64,000 nt of DNA from Streptomyces kanamyceticus (GCF_008704495.1 NZ_CP023699.1:7192001-7256000), one strand, 5' to 3'. Positions 25,528 to 34,579 are shown, counted from the stretch's first letter. The notes: generated by a model from the letters alone, not told the origin. Numbers and translations: made by a program.

Positions 25528-25986
25528 TCAGCGCCCGAACCGCCACCGCGTCTGGCTGAACGGCTCGCCCTTGCCGAAACCGAACACGGTGCGCGGCCGC
25601 ACCGCGAAGACGTACGCGTGTCCCGCGCCGTGGTGGAAGCAGCCGTCCCTGACCTCGTAGTGCCAGAAGCTGCCGTACTTCTCCTCCCACGCGGCGGCGA
25701 GCCCCCGCAGCTCCGCGTCGTCGGCGACCCGCACCGCCGTGCCCTCCACGACCAGGTCGTAGCCCTTGTCCCAGAGGTTCACGCCGGTGGTCAGGACGGT
25801 CTCGGGGTTGGCGGCGAGATTGCGGGCCTTGCGCTCCTCGGGTCCTGTGGCGAAGTGCAGCGCGCCGTCCCGCCAGACCGCGGGGAGCGGCGTGACGTGC
25901 GGGCGCCCTTCCGGGCGTACGGTCGAGATCCGGAACTGTCTGCATGGTCCGTACGGGGTCGGACTCCGCGCGCGGGCGGAACTCAT
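25528..25986 (-). CDS. Pyridoxamine-5-phosphate-oxidase-like (PPOX, split beta-barrel) flavin protein
   Basis: About 152 aa. The flavin/F420-binding split barrel is seen in FRISTVRPEGRPHVTPLPAVW, LHFATGPEERKARNLAANPETVL, YDLVVEGTAVRV and the C-terminal VFAVRPRTVFGFGKGEPFSQTRWRF. Actinobacterial members often use F420 or FMN to reduce small molecules or simply bind flavin. The upstream limit of the start is uncertain; the ATG at 25986 is taken. It is divergent from glnE across 51 bp. Confidence 0.85.
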   Translation of the reverse strand: MSSARARSPTPYGPCRQFRISTVRPEGRPHVTPLPAVWRDGALHFATGPEERKARNLAANPETVLTTGVNLWDKGYDLVVEGTAVRVADDAELRGLAAAWEEKYGSFWHYEVRDGCFHHGAGHAYVFAVRPRTVFGFGKGEPFSQTRWRFGR

Positions 25987-26037
25987 CGGCGAGGCCGTAG
26001 GCTCTGGCCAGGAGTGAGGGAACGGAGGCGCGGGACC

Positions 26038-29000
26038 ATGACGCTGCCGCACGAGGGGGAGAGCGCGAAGCGCCCGCTGAAAGGGGGGTGGCGGGAGACC
26101 GGGGGACGCAGGAGCAGTACGTTCACGCGGCTGCTGCGGCACGGCTTCACCGATCCCTCGGCGGCCGAGCGGCTGCTCGACGCCCCGGACCTGGACACGG
26201 TCCGTGACGACCCGCTGCTCCTCGACGCACTCGGCGCCACCGCGGACCCCGACCTCGCGCTGCTCGGCCTTGTCCGGCTCGTCGAGGGCCAGGAGGACGA
26301 GGTGGGCCGCCGCGAGCTGCTCGACACCCTGGTCACCGCCAAGCCGCTGCGCGACCGCCTGCTCGGCGTGCTCGGCGCCTCCGAGGCGCTCGCCGACCAC
26401 CTGGCGCGGCACCCCCGCGACTGGCGGGCCCTCGTCACCTACGAGGCGGTCGACCTGCACCCCGGTGTCGAGGAGTTCGAGCGGGGCCTGGCCGAGGCCA
26501 CGGACCCGGTGTCGCTGCGCGTCTCCTACCGCCGCTGTCTGCTCGCCATAGCGGCCCGCGACGTGTGCGGCACCACCGACGTCGCCGAGGCCGCGGCCGA
26601 GCTCGCCGACCTCGCGACGGCGACGCTGCGCGCGGCGCTCGCCATGGCCCGCGCGGCCGCGCCCGCCGACGCCGCGCAGTGCAGGCTCGCGGTCATCGCG
26701 ATGGGCAAGTGCGGTGGCCACGAGCTCAATTACGTCTCGGACGTCGACGTCATCTTCGTCGGCGAGGCCGTCGAAGGGGCCGACGAGGGCAAGGCGCTGC
26801 GGGCCGCGACCCGGCTCGCCTCGCACATGATGCGGATCTGCTCGGAGACCAACGTCGAGGGCACCATCTGGCCGGTCGACGCGAACCTGCGCCCGGAGGG
26901 CCGCAACGGCCCGCTGGTGCGCACCCTGAGCAGCCATCTCGCCTACTACCAGCGGTGGGCGAAGACCTGGGAGTTCCAGGCGCTGCTCAAGGCCCGCCCG
27001 GTCGCGGGCGACCTGGAGCTCGGCGAGGAGTACGTCGCCACGCTCGCGCCGCTCGTCTGGCACGCCGCCGAGCGCGAGAACTTCGTGGCCGACGTGCAGA
27101 AGATGCGCCGCCGCGTCATCGAGAACATCCCCGCGGGCGAGGTCGACCGGGAGCTGAAGCTCGGACCCGGCGGGCTGCGGGACGTCGAATTCGCCGTACA
27201 GATGCTGCAGTTGGTGCACGGCCGCAGCGACACGTCCATCCGCAGCGGCTCCACGCTCGAAGCGCTCGCGGCGCTCGGCGCGGGCGGGTACGTGGGGCGG
27301 GTCGACGCCGCCCAGCTCGACGACGCGTACCGCTTCCTGCGCGCCCTGGAACACCGCATCCAGCTCTACAAGCTGCGGCGCACCCACCTGGTGCCCGAGG
27401 ACGACGCGGACCTGCGCCGCATCGGCCGCTCGCTCGGCATGCGCACCGAGCCGATCACCGAGCTGAACCGCGCCTGGAAGCGGCACACCTCCGTGGTGCG
27501 CAGGCTGCACGAGAAGCTCTTCTACCGTCCGCTGCTCGACGCCGTCGCCCAACTCGCCCCCGGCGAGACCCGGTTGAGTACGACCGCGGCGCGCGAGCGG
27601 CTCGTCGCGCTCGGCTACGCGGACCCGAGCGCCGCGCTCAGGCACCTGGAGGCGCTGGCGTCCGGGGTGTCCCGCAAGGCGGCCATCCAGCGCACGCTGC
27701 TTCCCGTCCTGCTCGGCTGGTTCGCGGACTCGGCCGACCCGGACGCGGGCCTGCTCGGCTTCCGCAAGGTGTCCGACGCGCTCGGCAAAACCCCTTGGTA
27801 CCTCAGGCTGTTGAGGGACGAGGGCGCAGCGGCCGAGAACCTGGCGCGGGTCCTCTCCGCCGGACGGCTCGCCCCCGACCTGCTGCTGCGCGCCCCCGAG
27901 GCGGTCGCCCTGCTCGGCGATCAGCGGGGCCTCGAACCGCGCGGCCGCGCGGCCCTCGAACAGGAGATCCTGGCCGCGGTGCGCCGCGCGGACGGCGCGG
28001 AGCAGGCGGTGACGGCGGCCCGCGGAGTGCGCAGGCGCGAGCTGTTCCGTACGGCCGCGGGCGACATCATCGGTTCCTACGGCACGGAGGAGAGCCCCGC
28101 GGAGGCCGACCCCGGCGCGCTGGTGGACCGGGTCGGCGACGCCATCTCCGACCTGACGTCGGCCACCCTCGCGGGCACGCTCCGCGCGGTCGTCCGCGAC
28201 GGCTGGGGCGACACGCTGCCGACCCGCTTCGCCGTGATCGGCATGGGCCGCTTCGGCGGCCACGAGCTGGGCTACGGCTCGGACGCCGACGTCCTGTTCG
28301 TGCACGAGCCGCGCGAGGGCGCCGACGAGCAGGAGGCGGCGAAGGCGGCCGCCAAGGTGGTCGCCGAGATGCGCAGGCTCCTCCAACTCCCCTCCGCCGA
28401 CCCGCCGTTGCTCATCGACGCGGATCTGCGCCCGGAGGGCAGGAGCGGCCCCCTGGTGCGCACGCTCAAGTCGTACGCGGCCTACTACCGCCGCTGGTCC
28501 CTGGTCTGGGAGTCCCAGGCGCTCCTGCGGGCCGAACCGGTCGCGGGCGACGAGGAACTCGGCCGCGCCTTCATCGACCTCGTCGCCCCGCTGCGCTACC
28601 CGCCCGAGGGCCTCGGCGAGGACGCGATCCGCGAGGTCCGCCGCCTCAAGGCCCGCATGGAGGCGGAGCGGATGCCGCGCGGCGCCGACCCGACCCTGCA
28701 CGCCAAGCTGGGCCGCGGCGGCCTCTCCGACGTCGAATGGACCGTCCAGCTCCTGCAGTTGGAGCACGCCTGGGCCGAGCCGGGCCTGCGCACGACCCGC
28801 ACCCGCGAGGCGCTCGCCGCGGCCTGCGCGGCGGAGCTGATCCCGGCCGAGGAGGCGGCGACCCTCGACGAGGCCTGGGTGCTCGCGACGCGCGTACGGA
28901 ACGCGGTGATGCTGGTGCGCGGCCGCGCGGGCGACACCTTCCCCTCCGATGGACGGGAACTGGCCGCGGTGGCGCGCTACTTGGGCTACGACCCCGGACA

Positions 29001-29082
29001 CGTCGGCGACATGCTCGACGACTACCGGCGGATCACCCGCAGGGCGCGGGCGGTCATGGAGGAGCGATTTTACGGGGCGTAG
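26038..29082 (+). CDS. glnE: Bifunctional glutamine synthetase adenylyltransferase/adenylyl-removing enzyme
   Basis: 1014 aa, matching the usual length of about 1000. Two nucleotidyltransferase modules are present: GGHELNYVSDVDVIFV (about residues 222-240, adenylyl-removing half) and GGHELGYGSDADVLFV (about 740-757, adenylyl-transferring half), both with the Asp-x-Asp metal pair intact. Each is followed by DANLRPEGRNGPL or DADLRPEGRSGPL and a helical KLGxGGLxDVE segment. The enzyme modifies the conserved Tyr of class-I glutamine synthetase; the adjacent GlnA2 lacks that segment, so the target is the GlnA encoded elsewhere. ATG with GGAGG upstream. Confidence 0.97.
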   Translation: MTLPHEGESAKRPLKGGWRETGGRRSSTFTRLLRHGFTDPSAAERLLDAPDLDTVRDDPLLLDALGATADPDLALLGLVRLVEGQEDEVGRRELLDTLVTAKPLRDRLLGVLGASEALADHLARHPRDWRALVTYEAVDLHPGVEEFERGLAEATDPVSLRVSYRRCLLAIAARDVCGTTDVAEAAAELADLATATLRAALAMARAAAPADAAQCRLAVIAMGKCGGHELNYVSDVDVIFVGEAVEGADEGKALRAATRLASHMMRICSETNVEGTIWPVDANLRPEGRNGPLVRTLSSHLAYYQRWAKTWEFQALLKARPVAGDLELGEEYVATLAPLVWHAAERENFVADVQKMRRRVIENIPAGEVDRELKLGPGGLRDVEFAVQMLQLVHGRSDTSIRSGSTLEALAALGAGGYVGRVDAAQLDDAYRFLRALEHRIQLYKLRRTHLVPEDDADLRRIGRSLGMRTEPITELNRAWKRHTSVVRRLHEKLFYRPLLDAVAQLAPGETRLSTTAARERLVALGYADPSAALRHLEALASGVSRKAAIQRTLLPVLLGWFADSADPDAGLLGFRKVSDALGKTPWYLRLLRDEGAAAENLARVLSAGRLAPDLLLRAPEAVALLGDQRGLEPRGRAALEQEILAAVRRADGAEQAVTAARGVRRRELFRTAAGDIIGSYGTEESPAEADPGALVDRVGDAISDLTSATLAGTLRAVVRDGWGDTLPTRFAVIGMGRFGGHELGYGSDADVLFVHEPREGADEQEAAKAAAKVVAEMRRLLQLPSADPPLLIDADLRPEGRSGPLVRTLKSYAAYYRRWSLVWESQALLRAEPVAGDEELGRAFIDLVAPLRYPPEGLGEDAIREVRRLKARMEAERMPRGADPTLHAKLGRGGLSDVEWTVQLLQLEHAWAEPGLRTTRTREALAAACAAELIPAEEAATLDEAWVLATRVRNAVMLVRGRAGDTFPSDGRELAAVARYLGYDPGHVGDMLDDYRRITRRARAVMEERFYGA

Positions 29083-29447
29083 GGCGCGCTTGAGCAGTTT
29101 CGGCGCATTACCTCAACCCGCTTCGCGGGCGGGGCCAGGCTGGTCCTGACGGGCAGGGACGCGGCGGCCGGGGCAGGAGTGGCGCCGACGGTCCCGCGCG
29201 TGGGTCGCGTGGCGAGAACGCCGTGCATCGAGGCGCGTCTTGAGCGCCCTCCGCAAGAGCCGTAGCGACCTCCGGTGAGAGGTGCGCGCACGTCTAGCGC
29301 CCCTGGACGCGCCTTTGCAAGCCCGGCGGCGCCGATCAGGATTCTCAGGGTGAGCGGCGGTCGGCAGCTCCCGTTTCCGCGCTCGTTGAGCCCGCTCGAC
29401 GCGTATCGACCTGCACACCCCGGTCCCAGGCGATAAGGAAGTGCCCG
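29083..29447. other. Intergenic gap between glnE and the terpenoid operon
   Basis: 365 bp without a credible gene on either strand. Only a small hairpin (CCCGC-ttc-GCGGG near 29120) was seen and no convincing promoter or operator. Being at the boundary of a probably acquired operon, it is a place to look for junction sequence. Confidence 0.6.
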
Positions 29448-30173
29448 ATGAGTACTCCGCGCGACCACCCCAACCCCACGGCCCTCGCCCCGGGCGGCGG
29501 GCCACGGCACGTCGCCTTCATCGTGGACGGCAACCGCCGTTGGGCGCAGGCGCACGGCCACCCCGTAGAGCACGGTCACCAGGTGGGCGCGGACAACGTC
29601 TGCCGGGCCGTTCACTGGTGCGAGTCCGTGGGCATAGAGACCACCACGTGGTGGCTGCTCTCGACGGACAACCTCAACCGCACCGAGGCCGAGCTCCACA
29701 AACTCCTCGACATCATCTCCGAACTGACCGACCGTCTCGCGGCAGCCGGGCACTGGCGCATGCGTCACCTCGGGAACCCCCGGCTGCTCCCCGACTCGCT
29801 GGCGACCGCGCTGTGCCGGGCGGAGGCCACCACCTCTCGCAATCAGGGCCCGCAGATCAACTTCGCGGTCGGCTACAGCGGTCGGCAGGACATCCTCGCC
29901 GCGGCGCGCCTCATCGCCCACCAGGCGGTCACGTCCGCCGGATTCTCCGTCTCCGAGAGGTCGTTCGCCCAGGCCCTGTCCACCAGCGGGCTGCCCGATC
30001 CGGACCTGGTGATCCGCACCTCGGGCGAACAGCGCCTCTCCGGCTTCATGCTCTGGCAGGCGGCTCTCTCCGAACTCTATTTCTGCCCCGTTCTGTGGCC
30101 CGACTTCACGCAGTCCGACCTCCACCGCGCCCTGGCCTTCTACGGCGACCGTCAGCGGCGATTCGGAAAGTAG
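29448..30173 (+). CDS. cis-Prenyltransferase, short-chain (Z,E-FPP synthase-like) isoprenyl diphosphate synthase
   Basis: 241 aa of the UppS fold. Catalytic Asp and diphosphate loop FIVDGNRRWAQ (about residues 26-36), the His of GHQVG, the LSTDNLNRTEAELHKLL segment typical of the actinobacterial short-chain group, the VGYSGRQDI loop and the IPP-binding RTSGEQRLSGFMLWQ (about 188-202) are all intact. By family it condenses allylic diphosphates with IPP in cis, giving Z,E-farnesyl diphosphate or a somewhat longer product; lavandulyl-type head-to-middle coupling also occurs in this fold. First gene of a three-gene operon with a terpene synthase homologue and a P450, so it probably supplies the cyclase rather than cell-wall synthesis. 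Confidence 0.92.
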   Translation: MSTPRDHPNPTALAPGGGPRHVAFIVDGNRRWAQAHGHPVEHGHQVGADNVCRAVHWCESVGIETTTWWLLSTDNLNRTEAELHKLLDIISELTDRLAAAGHWRMRHLGNPRLLPDSLATALCRAEATTSRNQGPQINFAVGYSGRQDILAAARLIAHQAVTSAGFSVSERSFAQALSTSGLPDPDLVIRTSGEQRLSGFMLWQAALSELYFCPVLWPDFTQSDLHRALAFYGDRQRRFGK

Positions 30174-30192
30174 AGCAGGAAGGAACCGCAGC

Positions 30193-31230
30193 ATGCTCCA
30201 GAGGCCTCTTCTGTCTCCCGGCCCCGAGACCACGGACGACATCCCCGGTGCGTTCCACCCCCTGAAACCCTGGCTGCTCTCCCATCTGGGAAAGGGGCGT
30301 GAGACGTATCCCGCGCACCCGTGGACCGACGAGCTGGAGTCCGCCATTCTCGCCTGGGCGGCAGATCTCGGGTTGAGCAAGGAGCACATCAAGATAACGG
30401 CCGAGGCGACGCCCGGGCACCTGGTGGGGCTCTTCGCCCCGCAGGCCCCGTGGAACGTGCTGCTCCCGCTGGCCAAGCTGCAAATGATCCTGTTCTGGCT
30501 GAACACCGTGGACCTCGGTGCCGATCAACCGGTCGGTCATCTCATGGAGCCGGTGAGGGAGACCCTGGAAAGGGGGCATTCGCCGTCCGGCGGGCCGGAC
30601 ATCCTCAGGCCGATCGCCAGTCTCCGCGACGACATCATCGCCGCGGGAGGGGCCGGCCTGATTCCCGGGTTCACCGAGCTGCTGTTGGGATTCCTGCACG
30701 AGTACACGTTTCGGCAGGCGTGGGAGAGCGGGGAACCCCTCCCGAGCCTGGACCGGTACCTGCAGCACAGGACGCGCACGGCGGGAATCGTCCTCGGCAT
30801 GTGGGTGCAGCGGCTTCAGCCCGGCCTCACCGGTCCTGGGGAGCAGCTGCCCGCGCCGCTGCTCCAGCTCATGAAACAGGGCAGCCTTCTCGTCGGCCTC
30901 GACAATGACCTGCACAGCTGCCATGTGGCGGCCGAATCGGGAGAAAGGCTCAGCCTCATCGGCGTCATCTGCCAGGAGTACGGAATTCCGGTGGACATGG
31001 CCTTCTCCTGCGCGCTCACCCTCAACGCGGCGATGCGTTACGAGAACGCCAACACCGTCGCCTCGATCTGCGCGGACACCTCCCTGCCCGATACGGCCAG
31101 GAGGCATGCCAGGACCATCTTCCACTGGGTCGACTCCGTCTACACGTGGTCCTTGGAGACGCCCCGCTACGGCTTGCGGAGCACCGATGCCCACGAACTC
31201 GTGACGCGCTCCTGCCCGGCCGGAGAGTGA
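30193..31230 (+). CDS. Class I terpene synthase homologue with non-canonical metal-binding motifs
   Basis: 345 aa, the usual size for a bacterial single-domain terpene cyclase. The position of the Asp-rich motif holds FWLNTVDLGADQ (Asn104, Asp107, Asp111) instead of DDxxD. The NSE triad is NDLHSCHVAAE: Asn238 and Ser242 are in register, but the acidic residue is at +10 (Glu248) rather than +8 and the Lys is absent. The diphosphate-sensor Arg (RYLQHRTRTAG, Arg193, about 45 residues before Asn238) and the C-terminal RY pair (ETPRYGL, 325-326) are kept. It starts 19 bp after the cis-prenyltransferase and ends 5 bp before the P450. The product is unknown; loss of function is less likely because the frame, sensor Arg and RY pair are intact. 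Confidence 0.83.
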   Translation: MLQRPLLSPGPETTDDIPGAFHPLKPWLLSHLGKGRETYPAHPWTDELESAILAWAADLGLSKEHIKITAEATPGHLVGLFAPQAPWNVLLPLAKLQMILFWLNTVDLGADQPVGHLMEPVRETLERGHSPSGGPDILRPIASLRDDIIAAGGAGLIPGFTELLLGFLHEYTFRQAWESGEPLPSLDRYLQHRTRTAGIVLGMWVQRLQPGLTGPGEQLPAPLLQLMKQGSLLVGLDNDLHSCHVAAESGERLSLIGVICQEYGIPVDMAFSCALTLNAAMRYENANTVASICADTSLPDTARRHARTIFHWVDSVYTWSLETPRYGLRSTDAHELVTRSCPAGE

Positions 31231-31235
31231 GGGAC

Positions 31236-32579
31236 ATGGCGAGCTTGAGTTCGGTCCCCGTCGCGCCCAAGGCGCTCCCCGTCGTCGGTCATCTGATCCC
31301 GCTGCTGCGGAACCCGCTGGGATTCATCAACTCCCTCTCCGTGCACGGGGAACTCGTCCGCATCCAGCTGGGCCCCTTCACGCTGGTGATGATCTGCGAC
31401 CCGGAACTGACCCGGCAGGCCCTGGTCGACGACCGCGTCTTCGACAAAGGCGGCCCGATCTTCGACCGGGTGCGGGAAGTCGTCGGCGATGACGGCCTCG
31501 CCAGCTGTCCCTACAGCGCGCATCGGCGGCTGCGCAGGCTGGCCCAGCCCGCCTTCCATCCGGCACGGTTCCCCGGCTACGCGAAGGCCATGAGCGCCTG
31601 CGTCGAGGACGTGACCGGGTCCTGGCATGCCGGACAGGTCCTGGACGTGCCCACCGAGATGATGACCATCACGTGCAAGATCACGGCCACCACCCTGTTC
31701 TCCGGCGCGTTGCCGCCGGGCGAGCTCGGCCCGGTCCTCGACGACGTGAAGACCTTCTTCGACGGCTTCTACCAGCGCATGTTCATGGTCCCCCCGCTGG
31801 ACCGGATCCCCACCCAGGGCAACCGCTCCCACGTGCGCGCGCGCACCCGCCTACGCGCCGCCTTCGACCAGATCATCACCGAGCGCCGCGCCGAGGGCGT
31901 CGACCACGACGACCTGCTCTCGGCCCTGATCGCGGCCCACGACACCGAGGACGGCAGTCCCGGCATGACCGACGCGGAAGTCAGCGACACGGTCGTCACC
32001 CTCTTCCTCGCCGGTACGGAGACCGCCGCCTCCCTCCTGGCCTGGGCGCTGGACCTGCTGGCCGGGAACCCCCGGATGGAGCAGCGGCTGCACGCCGAGG
32101 TCGATGCCGTCCTGGGCGGGGCCACGGCCACCCACGCCGACCTGCCGCGGCTGGAACTGACGCGCCGCGTCATCACCGAAACCCTCCGGCTCCGCCCGCC
32201 GGGCTGGATCTTCACGCGCACCGTCACCGCCGACACCCGCCTGGGCGGGCACCTGCTGCCCGCCGGGAGCTACGTCGCCTACAGCCCCTACCTCGTCCAC
32301 CACCGGCCGGACCTCTACGACAACCCCGAAGCCTTCGACCCCGACCGCTGGGATCCGGCGCGCCCCCAGCCACCCCGCCACGCTTTCCTCCCCTTCGCCT
32401 CCGGCGCCCGCAAATGCATCGGCGACGCGTTCGGCATGACCGAGGCGGTCCTCGCCCTCGCGACCATCACCGCCCGCTGGCGCCTGGCACACCTGCCGGG
32501 CCACCAGCAGGTCCGCGCCGCTCTGGGGCTCGCGTTGCGGCCCCAGCGGCTGCGCCTGCGGGCAACGCCGCGCCCTTGA
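31236..32579 (+). CDS. Cytochrome P450 monooxygenase of the terpenoid operon
   Basis: 447 aa. The I-helix oxygen-binding motif is AGTETAAS (about 258), the K-helix ETLRLRP (Glu313/Arg316), PERF-like region FDPDRWDP, and the heme loop FLPFASGARKCIGDAFGMTEA with the Cys ligand at about 392. Length and motifs resemble the group of P450s that oxidise terpene hydrocarbons (pentalenene-oxygenase-like). Its ATG follows the cyclase stop by 5 bp with GAGTGAGGG as ribosome site. It needs a ferredoxin and reductase from elsewhere. The last 113 bp overlap, convergently, the 3' end of the PAP2 gene. Confidence 0.93.
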   Translation: MASLSSVPVAPKALPVVGHLIPLLRNPLGFINSLSVHGELVRIQLGPFTLVMICDPELTRQALVDDRVFDKGGPIFDRVREVVGDDGLASCPYSAHRRLRRLAQPAFHPARFPGYAKAMSACVEDVTGSWHAGQVLDVPTEMMTITCKITATTLFSGALPPGELGPVLDDVKTFFDGFYQRMFMVPPLDRIPTQGNRSHVRARTRLRAAFDQIITERRAEGVDHDDLLSALIAAHDTEDGSPGMTDAEVSDTVVTLFLAGTETAASLLAWALDLLAGNPRMEQRLHAEVDAVLGGATATHADLPRLELTRRVITETLRLRPPGWIFTRTVTADTRLGGHLLPAGSYVAYSPYLVHHRPDLYDNPEAFDPDRWDPARPQPPRHAFLPFASGARKCIGDAFGMTEAVLALATITARWRLAHLPGHQQVRAALGLALRPQRLRLRATPRP

Positions 32580-33423
32580 CCGCCACCTCGCGCGCCAGCG
32601 CGTACGGCATGGCCCCGTACCAGAGCCGCGCCACCGCGAACCCGAAGGCCAGGCAGATCATGCCGCCCACCGCGTCCAGCCAGAAGTGGTTGGCGGTCGC
32701 CACGATCACGACGAGGGTCGCGGTGGGGTAGAGCAGGCCGAGCACCTTCACCCACGGCACCGAGGCCAGGGCGAAGATCGTCAGGCCGCACCAGAGGGAC
32801 CAGCCGATGTGCATCGACGGCATCGCCGCGTACTGGTTCGACATGTTCTTCAGGTCGCCCGACGCCATCGAGCCCCAGGTGTTGTGGACCACGACGGTGT
32901 CGATGAACCGGGTGTCGTTCATCAGGCGGGGCGGTGCCAGCGGATACAGGTAGTAGCCGACCAGGGCCACCGCCGTCGTCGCGAAGAGGACCAGGCGGGC
33001 GGCCGCGTACCGCCCGGGGTGCTTGCGGAACAGCCAGACCAGGACGCCGAGCGTCACCACGAAGTGCAGCGTCGCGTAGTAGTAGTTCATGCCGACGATG
33101 AGCCATGTCACCGAGTCCACGGCGTGGTTGACGCTTCGCTCGACGGCGATCCCCAGGTCGTGCTCGACCCGCCAGATCCAGTCGGCGTTGCGCAGGGCCT
33201 GTGACTTCTGTTCCGGCACCGCGTTGCGGATCAGTGAGTACGTCCAGTAGCTCACCGCGATCAGCAGGACCTCGAACCACAGCCGGGGGCGGCGGGGAGT
33301 GCGGAGCCGCTGAAATGCCCGCACGAATTTCCGCCCATTGCGGTCGTCGCTCTGCGTGTCCGCGATGGGTGATGTGGTGGGGCCCTGCCGGCCCTCGATC
33401 GTCGTCACAGTCGTCTCACCCAT
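32467..33423 (-). CDS. PAP2 superfamily membrane phosphatase (inositolphosphotransferase-like)
   Basis: 318 aa with about six helices. PAP2 motifs appear as YPLAPPRLMND, AAMPSMHIGWSLWCGL (catalytic His) and VATANHFWLDAVGG (second His and Asp), the variant seen in the PAP2_3/Aur1-like group that acts on lipid phosphates. An alternative GTG start five codons later has a better ribosome site. The final 30 residues (AGAAAGAATRAPERRG) are low-complexity and lie entirely within the overlap with the P450 gene, suggesting the original 3' end was altered when the terpenoid genes were placed next to it. Confidence 0.85.
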   Translation of the reverse strand: MGETTVTTIEGRQGPTTSPIADTQSDDRNGRKFVRAFQRLRTPRRPRLWFEVLLIAVSYWTYSLIRNAVPEQKSQALRNADWIWRVEHDLGIAVERSVNHAVDSVTWLIVGMNYYYATLHFVVTLGVLVWLFRKHPGRYAAARLVLFATTAVALVGYYLYPLAPPRLMNDTRFIDTVVVHNTWGSMASGDLKNMSNQYAAMPSMHIGWSLWCGLTIFALASVPWVKVLGLLYPTATLVVIVATANHFWLDAVGGMICLAFGFAVARLWYGAMPYALAREVAVKGAALPAGAAAGAATRAPERRGPAGGPAGVPGASGR

Positions 33424-33528
33424 AGGGACAGAGTCTGCCAGATCCGCATGCTTCGACCGATCATCCCCTGGTCGGGTTCGGAGCGCATTCTCTCCGCCCG
33501 TGGGACGAGCAGGGGCCCCGAAGGGCCC

Positions 33529-34578
33529 CTAGGGGCGCCTGGGCGCCGAAGCGGTTGAACCGCGAACGACCAGCTCCGGCATGAAGACGAATTCGCTGTG
33601 CGGCGCGGGGGTGCCGCCGATCTCCTCCAGGAGCGTACGCACGGCCGCCTGACCCATCGCGGGCACCGGCTTGCGCACCGTGGTCAGCGGCGGATCGGTG
33701 AAAGCGATCAGCGGGGAGTCGTCGAAGCCGACCACCGAGACGTCGTCCGGCACCTCCAGGCCGCGCTGGCGCGCCGCCCGTATCGCGCCGAGCGCCATCA
33801 TGTCGCTGGCGCACGCGATCGCCGTGCAGCCGCGGTCCATCAGCGCCGCGGCCGCCGCCTGGCCGCCCTCCAGGGTGTACAAGGAGTGCTGCACCAGATC
33901 GGTCTCGATCTCGTCCGGGGAGAGGGTGAGCTGGTCCTGCATCGTGCGTACGAAACCCTCGATCTTTCGCTGTACGGGCACGAACCGCTTCGGGCCCAGG
34001 GCGAGCCCGATGCGCGTATGACCCAGGGAGACGAGATGGGTGACCGCGAGGCGCATCGCCGCGCGGTCGTCGGGCGAGATGAAGGGCGCCTGCACCTTGG
34101 GCGAGAAGCCGTCCACCAGGACGAAGGGCACGCCCTGGGCCCGCAGCTGTTCGTAGCGCTGCATGTCGGCCGAGGTGTCCGCGTGCAGCCCCGAGACGAA
34201 GATGATCCCGGCGACCCCCCGGTCCACCAGCATCTCGGTCAGCTCGTCCTCGGTGGAGCCGCCCGGGGTCTGCGTCGCGAGTACCGGCGTATACCCCTGG
34301 CGGGTAAGGGCCTGCCCGATGACCTGCGCGAGCGCGGGGAATATCGGGTTCTCCAGCTCCGGCGTGATCAGCCCGACCAGGCCCGCGCTGCGCTGGCGAA
34401 GCCGCACCGGCCGTTCGTAGCCGAGCACGTCGAGTGCGGCGAGCACGGACTGGCGGGTGGCCGCGGCGACGCCCGGCTTGCCGTTGAGCACGCGGCTGAC
34501 CGTCGCTTCGCTGACCCCCGCCTGGGCTGCGATGTCGGCTAGCCGTGCGGTCACAGGATTGGACTGTACCGGTCGCAT
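33529..34578 (-). CDS. malR: LacI/GalR family maltose regulon repressor MalR
   Basis: 349 aa. Helix-turn-helix RLADIAAQAGVSEATVSRVLNG followed by the hinge RPVRLRQRSAGLVGLI and the effector domain (ACASDMMALGAIRAA, VVGFDDSPLIAFTDPPLTTV). It closely matches my memory of Streptomyces MalR/Reg1, repressor of maltose uptake and amylase genes. It lies 1 bp after the alpha-glucosidase stop at the end of the mal run. The ATG gives nine extra residues; the GTG before TARLADIAA is an equally good start. Inducers in related species are maltose or maltodextrins. Confidence 0.93.
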   Translation of the reverse strand: MRPVQSNPVTARLADIAAQAGVSEATVSRVLNGKPGVAAATRQSVLAALDVLGYERPVRLRQRSAGLVGLITPELENPIFPALAQVIGQALTRQGYTPVLATQTPGGSTEDELTEMLVDRGVAGIIFVSGLHADTSADMQRYEQLRAQGVPFVLVDGFSPKVQAPFISPDDRAAMRLAVTHLVSLGHTRIGLALGPKRFVPVQRKIEGFVRTMQDQLTLSPDEIETDLVQHSLYTLEGGQAAAAALMDRGCTAIACASDMMALGAIRAARQRGLEVPDDVSVVGFDDSPLIAFTDPPLTTVRKPVPAMGQAAVRTLLEEIGGTPAPHSEFVFMPELVVRGSTASAPRRP

Positions 34579-34579
34579 C

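Noticed and set aside
26565..29093. 842-codon alternate frame within glnE and 1157-codon antisense frame
   Set aside because: Both are out-of-frame or antisense shadows of glnE. Only the last part of the antisense frame (25528-25986) is a real gene.
29448..30173. Annotation as housekeeping undecaprenyl diphosphate synthase
   Set aside because: Motifs are closer to short-chain actinobacterial cis-prenyltransferases and the gene is in an operon with a cyclase and a P450, though chain length cannot be fixed from sequence alone.
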